A stretch of 64,000 nt of DNA from Pseudomonadota bacterium (GCA_023423975.1 JAFAEO010000071.1:33681-97680), one strand, 5' to 3'. Counted from the first letter of the stretch, positions 37,461 through 47,195 are shown. Notes: generated by a model not told the origin, from the sequence alone. Program-made: numbers and translations.

Positions 37461-38243
37461 ATGAAAAGAACCCTGCTGTCCGCCCTGCTTTGCACCTTGC
37501 CGCTTTCGGTACTGGCACAGACGGCCCTCGATACGCTCAAACAGGTCACTGACAGCAAGACCCTGCGTGTGTGTACGCCCGGCGATTACAAGCCGTTCAG
37601 TTTCGACCAGGGCGGGCACTTTGAAGGCCTGGATATCGACCTGATGAATGCCCTGGCCGGCACCCTGGGCGCCAACATGCAGGTTGTCAAAACCACCTGG
37701 GCCAATCTGATGGCCGATTTCACTGCCGGCAAATGCGATATCGGCGCCGGCGGTATTTCAGTGTCTGTGGAACGCCAGAAAAAAGCTTTTTTCAGCGCAC
37801 CCTATATGGTAAATGGTAAAACGCCGATTGTCCGCTGCGACGATAAGGACAAATATCAAAGTATCGATGCCCTGAACCGCCCGGAAGTACGGATTGTCGC
37901 CAACCCCGGCGGCAGCAATGAAAAATTTGCGCGCACCATGTTGCCAAAAGCGTCGCTCACCATGCACAAGGATAATCTGACTATTTTTGATGAGGTTGCC
38001 AATGGCAAGGCCGATGCCTTTGTGACCGAAGCGGCCGAGGCCCGGGTCCAGAGCAAGCTGAACCCCAAGCTATGCGCGGTTAATCCGGACCAGCCATTGC
38101 AATATGCCGAAATGGGATACCTCATCCCCGACAATGACATACGATTCAAGCTCTATGTCGACCAGTGGATGCACTTGCTCAAGGCCAGTGGCCAATACGA
38201 TCAAATGGCTGAAAAATGGATCCCGGCCGAGCCCGCAAAGTAA
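37461..38243 (+). CDS. pheC: Periplasmic cyclohexadienyl (prephenate/arogenate) dehydratase, PheC type
   Basis: The product is a 260-residue exported protein with a signal peptide ending LPLSVLAQ. It has the type 3 binding-protein fold, but its motifs match the P. aeruginosa enzyme PheC rather than amino acid binders: RVCTPGDYKPFS near 36, NPGGSNEKFAR near 150, DNLTIFDEV near 172, EAAEARVQSKL near 190 and FKLYVDQWMH near 230. PheC makes phenylpyruvate from prephenate, or phenylalanine from arogenate. The Glu of the EARxQS motif, catalytic in PheC, is kept. ATG 37461 has CGGAG upstream. A plain amino acid binding protein remains the alternative; no ABC permease genes lie nearby. Confidence 0.75.
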   Translation: MKRTLLSALLCTLPLSVLAQTALDTLKQVTDSKTLRVCTPGDYKPFSFDQGGHFEGLDIDLMNALAGTLGANMQVVKTTWANLMADFTAGKCDIGAGGISVSVERQKKAFFSAPYMVNGKTPIVRCDDKDKYQSIDALNRPEVRIVANPGGSNEKFARTMLPKASLTMHKDNLTIFDEVANGKADAFVTEAAEARVQSKLNPKLCAVNPDQPLQYAEMGYLIPDNDIRFKLYVDQWMHLLKASGQYDQMAEKWIPAEPAK

Positions 38244-38290
38244 GCGCTCGGCAAGCAACCACACTGAACGACTTAACCGTGCTGAACGCA
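38212..38290. repeat. Left copy of imperfect direct repeat bounding the catabolic island
   Basis: The segment covers the last ten codons of pheC and the following 47 bp. It matches 48326-48388 with a 14-16 base gap; the final 40 bases (38251-38290 against 48349-48388) agree at 33 positions, and AAAATGGATCC near the start is shared exactly. It also forms a hairpin, CCGTGCTG at 38278-38285 with CAGCACGG at 38304-38311. Confidence 0.7.
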
Positions 38291-38416
38291 ACTGCCTGCC
38301 TCCAGCACGGGCAACAACATTTAACCTCATGCCTGGCCAGAGTTGCCCATCAGGCGCCCGGCCCGCCAGACCATGATTGAGGCTCTGCCCGATTTGATTA
38401 GCGCTGCGCCCCATTA

Positions 38417-39352
38417 TCATGGCATATCAGCCAGCCACTCCACACCCACACATTGAAATTGCTGAACGTACGGCCGCAGCAGGCCGATCAGCTCGCCTTG
38501 GAGTGCACTCACTGTATGCGGATTGCGATTGATGACCGGACTGCCAATGATCACGGTCCGGCGAAGTTGAGGACTAATGATGGGTGCGCCCACGATGCGC
38601 CCTGCCGATAACATCGGTGTAATCGGCATGACCGGCAGGATGGTGTAGCCCACGCCGCGCTCCACCAGGTCGAGGATGACGGCAGTACTGTCGGACTCAG
38701 CCACCAGATTCAGGTTAACCCCAATAATGGTACACGCACGGTCGATGGCATTGCGAAGACTTTGCGCTTCAGGAACCACCATGGGTCTCTTTGCAACTTC
38801 AGCAAGCGTGACGGGTTGGGATTGTGATAACCCACAAGCGGGCAGGCCCACAACGTAAATGGGCTCGCGAAAAACCGGAGACGTCAGGAGCATCTCGGAC
38901 TGCAGATAGTCGCCCATCAGGCAAATGTCCAGCTTGCCATCCTCAAGGCCGTCTTGCAGGAAATCCGTGAAACCAGTGGCAATGCGTACTTTTAAATCCG
39001 GGTATTGCCGGCGCAGAGATGTGACCAGTGGTCCGGCCAGGGCAGCAGCCAGACCTGGCAGCATACCGACAGCGACAGACCCCATCAGGTTCGCAGCCGC
39101 CGCGCCGATGTCAGCCTTGGCTTGATTGAGCCCCTTTAATGAAACACGCACCTGGTCAACGAAGCGCCGACCAGGCACTGTGAGCACCATGCCAAGGCGA
39201 TGCCGCTCGAACAAGGGGCTACCCAGCTCATCTTCCAGTTGCTTCAGTTGTCGGGACAATGCCGGCTGAACGACGTGAAGCAATTCTGCAGCCTTGGTCA
39301 GACTACCCGTTTCCGCAATAGCCAGGATGGTCCGAAGTTGTCTTAAGTCCAT
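38417..39352 (-). CDS. LysR-family transcriptional regulator of the catabolic island
   Basis: The product is a 311-residue LysR regulator: helix-turn-helix at about 2-60 (LRTILAIAETGSLTKAAE, QPALSRQLKQLEDELG) and an effector domain after a linker helix, most like the Nac/Cbl-type branch. The gene diverges from the Bug-thioesterase-carboxylase-transferase-Bug operon across a 338-bp gap, the standard layout for a LysR protein that controls its neighbour. It converges on pheC. A GGTTAACC sequence lies inside it by chance and lacks partner sites. Confidence 0.9.
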   Translation of the reverse strand: MDLRQLRTILAIAETGSLTKAAELLHVVQPALSRQLKQLEDELGSPLFERHRLGMVLTVPGRRFVDQVRVSLKGLNQAKADIGAAAANLMGSVAVGMLPGLAAALAGPLVTSLRRQYPDLKVRIATGFTDFLQDGLEDGKLDICLMGDYLQSEMLLTSPVFREPIYVVGLPACGLSQSQPVTLAEVAKRPMVVPEAQSLRNAIDRACTIIGVNLNLVAESDSTAVILDLVERGVGYTILPVMPITPMLSAGRIVGAPIISPQLRRTVIIGSPVINRNPHTVSALQGELIGLLRPYVQQFQCVGVEWLADMP

Positions 39353-39690
39353 CGTTGGTTCACCCCGATTGTGATCTATGCCGAACCGCTATAGCTGTCA
39401 GAGAAAGATGTGAATTGTGTCACAGACTCGTCGAAATTACTATTACACCACTCATTTGCACACGCATGACCATGACAAAGCAGCTTGGCTGACAAAGGGT
39501 TTCGGCAGGATTTCATCCGCAAGCCTGTCATATCATCCAGCGGTTTGAAAAGTGCCAATACTGGCGCTTTGTTGGTTTGACTGCTGCGGCAAACGGGGCC
39601 AGTAGAAAGTTAAGCATTCATTAAAAAGCGCTCTGGCATCGTTATTCATAAGCGTAACGATGAATAAAGAGCAATATTTTCGGAGACAAA
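39353..39690. other. Divergent promoter region of the catabolic island
   Basis: No gene is seen in these 338 bp. An inverted repeat close to the Bug start is listed at 39637-39662. CGGAGACAAA directly before ATG 39691 is the ribosome site. Confidence 0.5.
39637..39662. promoter_or_regulatory. Inverted repeat CATCGTT-N12-AACGATG upstream of the Bug gene
   Basis: Perfect 7-bp arms at 39637-39643 and 39656-39662 lie 28 bp before the ATG. The position suggests an operator overlapping the transcription start or a 5' hairpin in the mRNA. A link to the divergent LysR protein is inference. Confidence 0.45.
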
Positions 39691-40689
39691 ATGCTGCTAC
39701 GTTACAAATTGAATCGCCAGGTGTTCTCAGTATTTTCGATGCTTATCACTGCATCAACGCTGGGACTGTCAAATAGCGCCTGCGCAGCCGATTGGCCAAC
39801 AGGGCAACCTATCAACATCATCGTGCCATTCGCTCCTGGTGGATTCACAGATTTGATCGCACGCCGCCTGGCGCTTGATTTAGGAAAAGCACTGAAAACG
39901 AGCGTGGTCGTACAGAACAAAGCGGGGGCAAGTGGACAAATCGGCAGCGCGGTGGTTGCGCGGGAGAAACCCGATGGATACACGTTATTGGTTACAGCGA
40001 CGCAGCACGTCATTTACCCCGCATTGCAACCGAAGCTTCCTTACGACCCAAAGAAGGATTTCTCAAATATAGCGATTCTGGCGCTGGCGCCAAACGTGCT
40101 GCTGGTGCCGGCTAAATCACCTGTCAACAACGTAAAGGAATTTGTCGATTATGCGAAAACGCAGCCGGAAGGCCTCGCCTTTGGCTCTAGCGGCGTGGGC
40201 GGATCTGCACATTTGTCGGGCGAACTATTCAAACTCGTAACGGGTGCAAACCTGCGTCATATCCCCTATAAAGGCGCAGCACCTGCTGCCACCGACCTGG
40301 TTGGTGCGCAGATTCCATCCGCCTTTCTGGATGCAACCTCTGCTTCGGCATTTATTCAAAGTGGACAAGCCAAGGCATTGGCGGTTACGTCAAAGCAGCA
40401 ATTGCCTTCACTGCCAAGCATTCCAACCATCGCTGAGTCCGGATATCCCAGTTATGAATCCCAAGCTTGGGTAGGACTGTTCGGGCCGCCCGACCTGCCT
40501 GTCGAAATAGTCAGCAAGCTCAACGACATCGCGCAAAAAAGCAATGCGGCGCAGGGAAATAGGCAATGGCTGACCGACAACAACTCCATACCCATGAACT
40601 TATCACCAAAGCAGGTAACCGCGTTTGTTCATTCAGAACTCGATAAGTGGAAGCAGGTCGTAAACAAAGCGCACGTCACCGCCCAATGA
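39691..40689 (+). CDS. Bug-family tripartite tricarboxylate transporter binding protein
   Basis: The product is a 332-residue periplasmic binding protein with a signal peptide ending ACAADWPTG. Bug features are PINIIVPFAPGGFTDLIARR near 36-55, VVVQNKAGASGQIGS near 71, KPDGYTLLVTATQH near 92 and GLAFGSSGVGGSAHLSGE near 165. Such proteins bind carboxylates and related compounds for TctAB permeases; none is present in the window. It is the first gene of the island operon; the thioesterase gene follows 16 bp later. Confidence 0.92.
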   Translation: MLLRYKLNRQVFSVFSMLITASTLGLSNSACAADWPTGQPINIIVPFAPGGFTDLIARRLALDLGKALKTSVVVQNKAGASGQIGSAVVAREKPDGYTLLVTATQHVIYPALQPKLPYDPKKDFSNIAILALAPNVLLVPAKSPVNNVKEFVDYAKTQPEGLAFGSSGVGGSAHLSGELFKLVTGANLRHIPYKGAAPAATDLVGAQIPSAFLDATSASAFIQSGQAKALAVTSKQQLPSLPSIPTIAESGYPSYESQAWVGLFGPPDLPVEIVSKLNDIAQKSNAAQGNRQWLTDNNSIPMNLSPKQVTAFVHSELDKWKQVVNKAHVTAQ

Positions 40690-40705
40690 TCTTCGGTTTA
40701 TTTTT

Positions 40706-41170
40706 ATGCGTACGTTAGAGGATGCAATTTTGAACAGTGTAAAAGAGCAGCAATTATCAAGCGAAGCAGACGGTATTCAATTGGGGCACTTTGGAATTGA
40801 TGTGCCGTTCATGCATCATATTGGTCTTCAAAGTATCGGTCTGGAAGACGATTGTTGCCGTACACATTTGCAATTAAAGCGCGAGCTCGTCAACAGCCGG
40901 GGCGATATTCACGGAGGTGCGTTGATGAGCGCGCTGGATTTCACATTGAGTGTCGTGGCGCGGGCGCACGACCCACTCAATGTCGGGGCAGCAACGATTG
41001 ATATGTCGACCCATTTTTATGAGCCTGCCAAATCAAATGTAGACATTATTGCCACATGCAAACGACGCGGCAAAAGCATTGCATTTTGCGAGGGCGAGGT
41101 CCGGGACGGAGATGGTGCGGTTTTGGCTGTTGCGCGTGCCGTATTCAAATTGGTGCCCCGAAACCGGTAA
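40706..41170 (+). CDS. PaaI-family hotdog acyl-CoA thioesterase
   Basis: The product is a 154-residue hotdog-fold protein predicted to cleave acyl-CoA thioesters. The family motif is NSRGDIHGGALMSALDFTLS, near 72-91, which holds the catalytic HGG and the Asp that follows. ATG 40706 lacks a ribosome site; TTG 40730 has AGAGGA seven bases upstream and would give a 146-residue product, so the start is open. In the operon it could release a product from CoA or rescue trapped CoA. Confidence 0.85.
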   Translation: MRTLEDAILNSVKEQQLSSEADGIQLGHFGIDVPFMHHIGLQSIGLEDDCCRTHLQLKRELVNSRGDIHGGALMSALDFTLSVVARAHDPLNVGAATIDMSTHFYEPAKSNVDIIATCKRRGKSIAFCEGEVRDGDGAVLAVARAVFKLVPRNR

Positions 41171-41250
41171 GCGTTTCATTTGACCTCGAACCTATTTTCG
41201 GGCCGTGAGCAAGAGAAAAATTAAGACAAGAATCAGGAAAACAGGAAATC

Positions 41251-44200
41251 ATGAAAAAAGTTTTGGTTGCCAATCGTGGCGAAATTGCCGTTCGCATTCT
41301 TCGCGCCATACGTGATCTGGGAATGCTCAGTGTGGCGGTTTACTCCAGCGACGACACCAATTGTCGACATCGAATTCTGGCTGACGCGTCAGTTGCATTG
41401 AATGCCGCAGGTCCTGCAGCCTATATCGATATCGACGCCATTATCGCTGTTGCACTAAGGGAGGGCTGCGATGCCATCCATCCTGGTTATGGCTTTCTGA
41501 GCGAGCGGCCTGATTTTGCTGCCGCATGTGCTACGGCAGGCATTACCTTCATTGGCCCCGAACTCGAGCACTTGGCCTTATTCGGAGACAAGGGCAGCGC
41601 ACTGAAGCTTGCCAGGGAGTGCGGCGTACCGGTGATGCCTGCCACGCACGGAGGCGCCACGCTGGAGCAAATCATGCAGTTCTTCGACGATCAGGGCGGC
41701 GTGGGCATCGTCATCAAGGCAGTGGGCGGCGGCGGCGGTCGCGGCATGCGTGTCGTAAAGTCCAAAGATCAGATTCCTGAACTTTATGCGCGCTGCCGAT
41801 CCGAGGCGATGTCCGCATTTGGCGTGGATACTCTCTATGCAGAACGCCTGGTCAACCGCGCGCGCCACATCGAGGTGCAAATCGTGGGGGACGGCGCGCA
41901 AGTGGTCGCGCTGGGTGAGCGCGATTGCACATTGCAACGTCGTTTCCAGAAAGTGGTTGAAATCGCGCCAAGCCCGGTTCTGAATGCGCAATTGCGAACA
42001 GACATCCTGGCTGCGGCAAGCAAGCTTGCTTCGCAGGTGAACTATCGCAGCCTTGGTACGTTTGAATTTCTCGTTGAAGAAGACGAAAACGGCGTACAGA
42101 CCGGTTTTGTTTTCATTGAGGCCAATCCGCGGCTTCAAGTGGAGCATACGATTACCGAACAAGTTACCGGGGTCGATCTGGTGGCACTGCAAATCGGCAT
42201 TGCGCAAGGAAAGCAGCTTGAAGCGTTGGGCGTGAACCCGGCGAATCCGCCACAGGTTAAAGGCTATGCCATTCAAGTACGCGTGACGGCCGAATCTACG
42301 GATGCCAATGGTTTGGCGCGGCCGGCACACGGTCGGCTGGAGCGCTTTGATCCACCCACGGGGCCAGATGTACGAGTGGATACGCATGCCTTCAGCGGCT
42401 ATTGTCCCGCACCGGCTTTCGATACGCTTTTGGCCAAGCTGATTGTCTCGAGCGCCAGTGATGAATTTTCAAACGTCGTCAGGCGCTTGCGACGCAGCCT
42501 GGCAGAGTTCACGATCGCAGGCATTGCGACCAACATTCATTTACTGAAAGCGCTTGTCGATCGTGAGGATTTCCTCCAGCAAAAAAACCACACCCGTTAT
42601 ATCGAATCGATTCTTGGACAGTTGGTCGCCACGGCATCCCGGCTCGAAAGTGAACAGGAGGCAAAGGACCGGCTCATTAGCGGAGCCCATCATACTGCCG
42701 CAGCATCGTCAGCCGAGAAAAACGTCGTACAGGAAGTGCTCGATGACGGACTTGCCGCCTTGCGCGCGCCACTGAGCGGACGGATTGTCGATGTCTCGGT
42801 GAATGCAGGCGATCCGGTTCTGAAAGGCCAGCCCATTGCAGTCATCGAAGCAATGAAGATGGAGCATTCCGTTGTCGCTGAGTTCAACGGCCAAGTGGTT
42901 GAGGTACGAATCACTAACGGTAGTCAGACAGCAGAAGGTGATATTCTGGTGGTGCTGGCACAGGCGCTGGACGGGACAGACGCCGAGCTCGCTGTTGAAA
43001 CCGTAGATTTGACGGCCATCCGCCCCGATTTACAGGCGGTGCTTGATCGCCACGCCATTCTGTATGACGATGCCCGCCCGGATGCCGTGGCTAAGCGACG
43101 CGCGCGCGGACAACGCACTGCCCGCGAAAACCTGGCGGATCTGTGCGATGACGGCTCCTTTGTAGAATACGGCGCATTGGTCGTTGCCGCACAGGCAAGC
43201 CGTCGCACGAAAGAGGACCTGATTGTAAACACGCCTGCCGACGGTATCGTCACGGGTATTGGCAACATCAACGGCACCCAGTTCGGCTATGACCAATCGT
43301 TAAGTGCCGTGATGGCCTATGACGCAACGGTGCTGGCCGGTACGCAAGGCAAGCGCAATCATATCAAGACCGATCGTCTGGTGGAGCGTGCGCGCCGGGA
43401 TCAAATGCCGTTCGTGCTGTTTGCAGAAGGCGGCGGCGGTCGCCCGGGGGACGTGGACTTCCCGTTTGTTTCTGGCTTGTACCAGCCTTCCTTTGCGGCG
43501 CTGGCAGAACTCAGTGGAGAAGTACCACTGCTGGGCATCGTGTCTGGCCGATGCTTCGCCGGCAACGCCGCCTTTCTGGGCGTATGCGACGTCATTATCG
43601 CGGACAAGAATGCCAATATCGGCATGGCCGGCCCCGCGATGATTGAAGGCGGCGGCCTGGGTGTATTCAAGCCTGAAGAAGTTGGCCCGGCAAGCGTGCA
43701 ATTTGCAAATGGCGTCATCGACATTCTGGTGGAAAATGAAGCGCAGGCCGTGGCGGTCGCCAAGCATTACCTGTCGATGTTTCAGGGTAAAACGACAAAC
43801 TGGTCCGCGCCCAATCCGCTGGAACTGCGACACGTGGTGCCCGAGAATCGCTTACGCGTCTATGACAGTCGCAAAGCCATTGAAGGCATCGCCGACGCAG
43901 GCAGTGTATTGATGCTTCGTTCAGGATTCGGGCACGGCATGCACACCGCGCTTGCGCGCATTGAAGGGCAGCCGGTGGGCATCATCGCCAATAACCCGCA
44001 ACATCTGGGGGGCGCCATTGACGCTGATGCCGCAGACAAGGCGGCACGTTTCATGAATCTTTGTGATGTTCATGGCCTGCCGATCATTTCGCTGATTGAT
44101 ACGCCAGGATTCATGGTGGGTCCCGACGAAGAAGCCAAGGCCCAGGTGCGTCACGTCTCCCGTATGTTCGTCACTGCAGCCAAATTGCGTGTCGCAATCC

Positions 44201-44568
44201 TCGCCATTGCTCTGCGCAAGGGCTACGGTCTGGGCGCAATGGCAATGGCAGGTGGCGGTTTTCGCTCGGCAAGTTGCTCGGTGTCCTGGCCCACAGGAGA
44301 GTTTGGTCCGATGGGACTGGAAGGCTCAATCCGGCTGGGGTTCAAAAAGGAACTCGACAGCGTTCCGGATGGGCCGGAACGGCAAGCGCTTTACGACCAG
44401 CTGGTAGCACGTGCATACGAACGTGGTCATGCCATCAATGTTGCCTCCACCACAGAAATCGATGCGGTCATCGACCCGGCTCAAACGCGGACATGGATTC
44501 GTCAGGGCATCGCCTCGGCGCCGTTGCGCGCGGCTCGTCCCCGTCGCTCGTTTGTCGATACCTGGTAA
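41251..44568 (+). CDS. Single-chain biotin-dependent acyl-CoA carboxylase (BC-BCCP-CT fusion)
   Basis: The product is 1105 residues and joins three activities normally on separate chains. Residues about 1-450 are biotin carboxylase (KKVLVANRGEIAVRILRAI start; KAVGGGGGRGMRVV near 154; EANPRLQVEHTITEQ near 290). Residues about 505-575 are the biotin carrier with biotinylation site EAMKMEH, Lys536. Residues about 600-1105 are the carboxyltransferase, with both halves present (FAEGGGGRPGDVDFPF; IDTPGFMVGPDEEAKA). ATG 41251 has AGGAAATC upstream. The acyl-CoA used (acetyl, propionyl or other) cannot be told. Its place between a thioesterase and a CoA-transferase points to a catabolic rather than fatty-acid role. 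Confidence 0.9.
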   Translation: MKKVLVANRGEIAVRILRAIRDLGMLSVAVYSSDDTNCRHRILADASVALNAAGPAAYIDIDAIIAVALREGCDAIHPGYGFLSERPDFAAACATAGITFIGPELEHLALFGDKGSALKLARECGVPVMPATHGGATLEQIMQFFDDQGGVGIVIKAVGGGGGRGMRVVKSKDQIPELYARCRSEAMSAFGVDTLYAERLVNRARHIEVQIVGDGAQVVALGERDCTLQRRFQKVVEIAPSPVLNAQLRTDILAAASKLASQVNYRSLGTFEFLVEEDENGVQTGFVFIEANPRLQVEHTITEQVTGVDLVALQIGIAQGKQLEALGVNPANPPQVKGYAIQVRVTAESTDANGLARPAHGRLERFDPPTGPDVRVDTHAFSGYCPAPAFDTLLAKLIVSSASDEFSNVVRRLRRSLAEFTIAGIATNIHLLKALVDREDFLQQKNHTRYIESILGQLVATASRLESEQEAKDRLISGAHHTAAASSAEKNVVQEVLDDGLAALRAPLSGRIVDVSVNAGDPVLKGQPIAVIEAMKMEHSVVAEFNGQVVEVRITNGSQTAEGDILVVLAQALDGTDAELAVETVDLTAIRPDLQAVLDRHAILYDDARPDAVAKRRARGQRTARENLADLCDDGSFVEYGALVVAAQASRRTKEDLIVNTPADGIVTGIGNINGTQFGYDQSLSAVMAYDATVLAGTQGKRNHIKTDRLVERARRDQMPFVLFAEGGGGRPGDVDFPFVSGLYQPSFAALAELSGEVPLLGIVSGRCFAGNAAFLGVCDVIIADKNANIGMAGPAMIEGGGLGVFKPEEVGPASVQFANGVIDILVENEAQAVAVAKHYLSMFQGKTTNWSAPNPLELRHVVPENRLRVYDSRKAIEGIADAGSVLMLRSGFGHGMHTALARIEGQPVGIIANNPQHLGGAIDADAADKAARFMNLCDVHGLPIISLIDTPGFMVGPDEEAKAQVRHVSRMFVTAAKLRVAILAIALRKGYGLGAMAMAGGGFRSASCSVSWPTGEFGPMGLEGSIRLGFKKELDSVPDGPERQALYDQLVARAYERGHAINVASTTEIDAVIDPAQTRTWIRQGIASAPLRAARPRRSFVDTW

Positions 44569-44597
44569 GCACGACATACAAAAAGAGGAAACAAACT

Positions 44598-47060
44598 GTG
44601 ATTAAGCACGAACCCGCCAGTCAGCTTGCTCTTGCTGGGCTGCGCGTCCTGGAAATCGGTAGCGGAGCGGCATTGGCTTATACGGGAAAACTCTTCGCAG
44701 ACTTTGGCGCAGAGGTCATCAAGGTGGAGGATGCGGGCGGAGATGCGCTTCGGGCGGTTCCTCCGCTACTGACAGATTCAGATATCGAATCGCAAAGCGC
44801 GCTGAATGCCTGGCTAAACACCAATAAGCGCAACGTCACATTGGGTAGTAAACGTTTTGAGGAGCACGCATGGCTGGCGCGCCTGGCCAAAACCTGCGAC
44901 GTGGTGCTCGATGCCAGGGCGCTTAGTGAAGGCATCGAAGTTCTGAGGCGCCCGGTTTATGGCGCAAGCGACGCGACCAACGGCGAAAACATGCCAATCG
45001 AAGTGTGTTTGACCTGGTTTGGCGAAAGTGGTCCATATAGCACATTCGTGGGAACAACCGCTGTGTGCCGCGCCCTGGCAGGCGCTGTCTACAGTAGCGG
45101 CGCAATCGAAGGGCCACCGCATCTGCCGCACGACCTGCAAACGGGAATTGTTGCCGGTCTTGGTGCTTTCTCCAGCGCGATTTCAGCCTTGCTGGGCGAA
45201 TCTGACGGAAGTCGCCGTTATGTGTTGAGCATTCATGAGCTTGCCTTCTCTGTTGTGGAGATGGAAGCAGGCATGGTGCAAGACGGACGCCACCCCAAAG
45301 CACGTTTGGGCGTCAACCGGTTTTGCACGACGCACCCCGGTGGCATCTACAAGACCCTGGAAGGCTGGATCGGCATTTTCGCCCACACCGGTCCGCAGTG
45401 GACTGCGTTGTGTTCAGCCGTGGGGCATCCAGAGCATGCCCGGGACCCTCGATTCACGAGTGGTCCGACACGCATAAAGCATGCCGACGAGATTGATGCA
45501 TTCCTGATTCCGGCGTTGCTTACCAAGACGGCCAAGGACTGGTTTGAGCAGCTTGGCAAGGCTAAATTTCCGGCTGTTATCGTGCCGACTATGGAGGAAC
45601 TGCTGGCGCAGCAGGTTCATCGTGAGCGAGGGGCGTTTGTTCCTGTGGCCTCTGGAAACAAGCAGTTTGAAGGCGTGGTCGTGCCGTTTCCGCTTGGCAG
45701 CGCAGGACCGTTACCGGGCGGCGCTGCGCCAATGAAGGGGGCGGACAACCAGCACTATCGCAGCGACCAAGCACTGGCTTTGCGAGTACGCCGCACCCGC
45801 GCCAAAGTAGCGGTGCCACCGCTTCGGAAGATTCGCGTGATCGATTTGACCATGGGGTGGGCAGGCCCGCTGGCAGCGCGCACCCTGGCAGACTTTGGCG
45901 CCGAGGTCATCAAGGTCGAAGGGACGCAGTATCCGGACTGGTGGCGTGGAACGCACTATACCGAGGAGTTCTACAGCGAGCGGCTGTACGAAAAAAACGC
46001 GAACTTCGCTCTGATGAATCGAAACAAGCTTGGCATTACCCTGGATTTGACGCGCCAGGAAGGACGTGCGGTTTTACTCGATTTGGTAAAAACCGCCGAC
46101 ATTGTCATCGAAAACTATTCAACTGAGGTGCTGCCCAAGCTGGGCCTGGATTATGCGGCTTTGTCCAAGGTGAATGATCGGCTGGTGATGGTGTCCATGC
46201 CGGCGTTTGGCGCAGGCAACCTGTGGAGTACCACTCGGGCTTATGGCGGCACGCTTGAGCAGGCTAGCGGCTTACCGCATCACACCGGATTCCCGCAGAA
46301 TCCGCCTTCACTGACTTCCTACGCATATGGTGATCCTATCGGCGGCTGGAATGGTGGCGCCGCTGCCCTCCTGGCGCTCCTGGTACAGGCGCGGACAGGA
46401 AGAGGCCGGCATGTCAATCTCTCGCAAGTTGAATGCATGCTCCCGATGGCCGCCCCATTCATCGTGGAGCAGTCTGTATGCGGGAAAACGACACCGAGAA
46501 ACGGTAACGAGCATCCCCTGTTTGCGCCGCACGGAGTGTATCAATGTGCAGGCAATGACGAGTGGGTGGTTCTGAGCATCACCAGCGATACACAATGGCG
46601 GGCCCTGGTCGACATCATTGATGCTCACCCGCTGGGCACCGATTGTTCATTGGACCACGCTGAAGGTCGTCGTGCACGACGACAACAGATAGATGCTCAC
46701 ATAAGCACGTGGTCCGGACAACGGTCGGCAGACAGCGCCATGCGTGAACTGCAAAAGGCCGGCATTGCTGCGGGCGTGGTCAAGCCAATCTGGCGTGTTC
46801 TGGATGACCCGCATTTGAACAACAGGGGCTTCCTCTCCAGGATACCTCGTGCATATCTTGGAGAATATCTGGCTACCACTGCCTGGTTCAGAGAGACGGC
46901 CTCGGCAACGCAGTTGGTCCGTCCGGCGCCCACACTGGGGGAGCACAGTCGCGAGGTCTTCTCCCGGGTGCTTGGCATGACGCAGGAACAGCAACAAGTA
47001 CTTGAGGATAGTGGAATCACCGGAACATCGGCCACCAGGAAAGCTGCCCGGGAGCCTTGA
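44598..47060 (+). CDS. Two-domain CaiB/BaiF family III CoA-transferase
   Basis: The product is 820 residues and holds two CaiB/BaiF domains in tandem, at about 10-390 and 410-800; each starts with the family pattern (LRVLEIGSGAALAYTGKLFA; IRVIDLTMGWAGPLAARTLA, then DFGAEVIKVE). Single-domain members have about 400 residues. GTG 44598 with AGAGGA nine bases upstream is the start, 29 bp after the carboxylase; the longer frame runs back through the carboxylase gene. At the site where formyl-CoA transferase has its catalytic Asp, both domains show Glu (VLSIHELA; VNLSQVECM). It probably moves CoA between carboxylates, or acts as a racemase or isomerase; the substrate is unknown. Confidence 0.88.
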   Translation: MIKHEPASQLALAGLRVLEIGSGAALAYTGKLFADFGAEVIKVEDAGGDALRAVPPLLTDSDIESQSALNAWLNTNKRNVTLGSKRFEEHAWLARLAKTCDVVLDARALSEGIEVLRRPVYGASDATNGENMPIEVCLTWFGESGPYSTFVGTTAVCRALAGAVYSSGAIEGPPHLPHDLQTGIVAGLGAFSSAISALLGESDGSRRYVLSIHELAFSVVEMEAGMVQDGRHPKARLGVNRFCTTHPGGIYKTLEGWIGIFAHTGPQWTALCSAVGHPEHARDPRFTSGPTRIKHADEIDAFLIPALLTKTAKDWFEQLGKAKFPAVIVPTMEELLAQQVHRERGAFVPVASGNKQFEGVVVPFPLGSAGPLPGGAAPMKGADNQHYRSDQALALRVRRTRAKVAVPPLRKIRVIDLTMGWAGPLAARTLADFGAEVIKVEGTQYPDWWRGTHYTEEFYSERLYEKNANFALMNRNKLGITLDLTRQEGRAVLLDLVKTADIVIENYSTEVLPKLGLDYAALSKVNDRLVMVSMPAFGAGNLWSTTRAYGGTLEQASGLPHHTGFPQNPPSLTSYAYGDPIGGWNGGAAALLALLVQARTGRGRHVNLSQVECMLPMAAPFIVEQSVCGKTTPRNGNEHPLFAPHGVYQCAGNDEWVVLSITSDTQWRALVDIIDAHPLGTDCSLDHAEGRRARRQQIDAHISTWSGQRSADSAMRELQKAGIAAGVVKPIWRVLDDPHLNNRGFLSRIPRAYLGEYLATTAWFRETASATQLVRPAPTLGEHSREVFSRVLGMTQEQQQVLEDSGITGTSATRKAAREP

Positions 47061-47195
47061 AACACGTTGTTTGATTTGTCTCAAGCCTCCCAATGACACA
47101 GAATGGCTGGCTTGCGAGCGTTGTACAGAGCGATCCGTAGATATCGCAACTTGAATCTTTCATTTTTTGTTCATAAAATTTTCTGGAGACATAAC

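Noticed and set aside
38711..38720. GGTTAACC in the LysR gene as a further put operator
   Set aside because: It is a single copy within a coding region without the partner sites or spacing of the put arrays. GTTAAC also occurs singly inside putA, putP and the hydratase gene.
44274..44597. Longer N-terminus for the two-domain CoA-transferase
   Set aside because: The frame runs through the 3' end of the carboxylase gene; the GTG at 44598 has a good ribosome site and begins just before the first CaiB motif.
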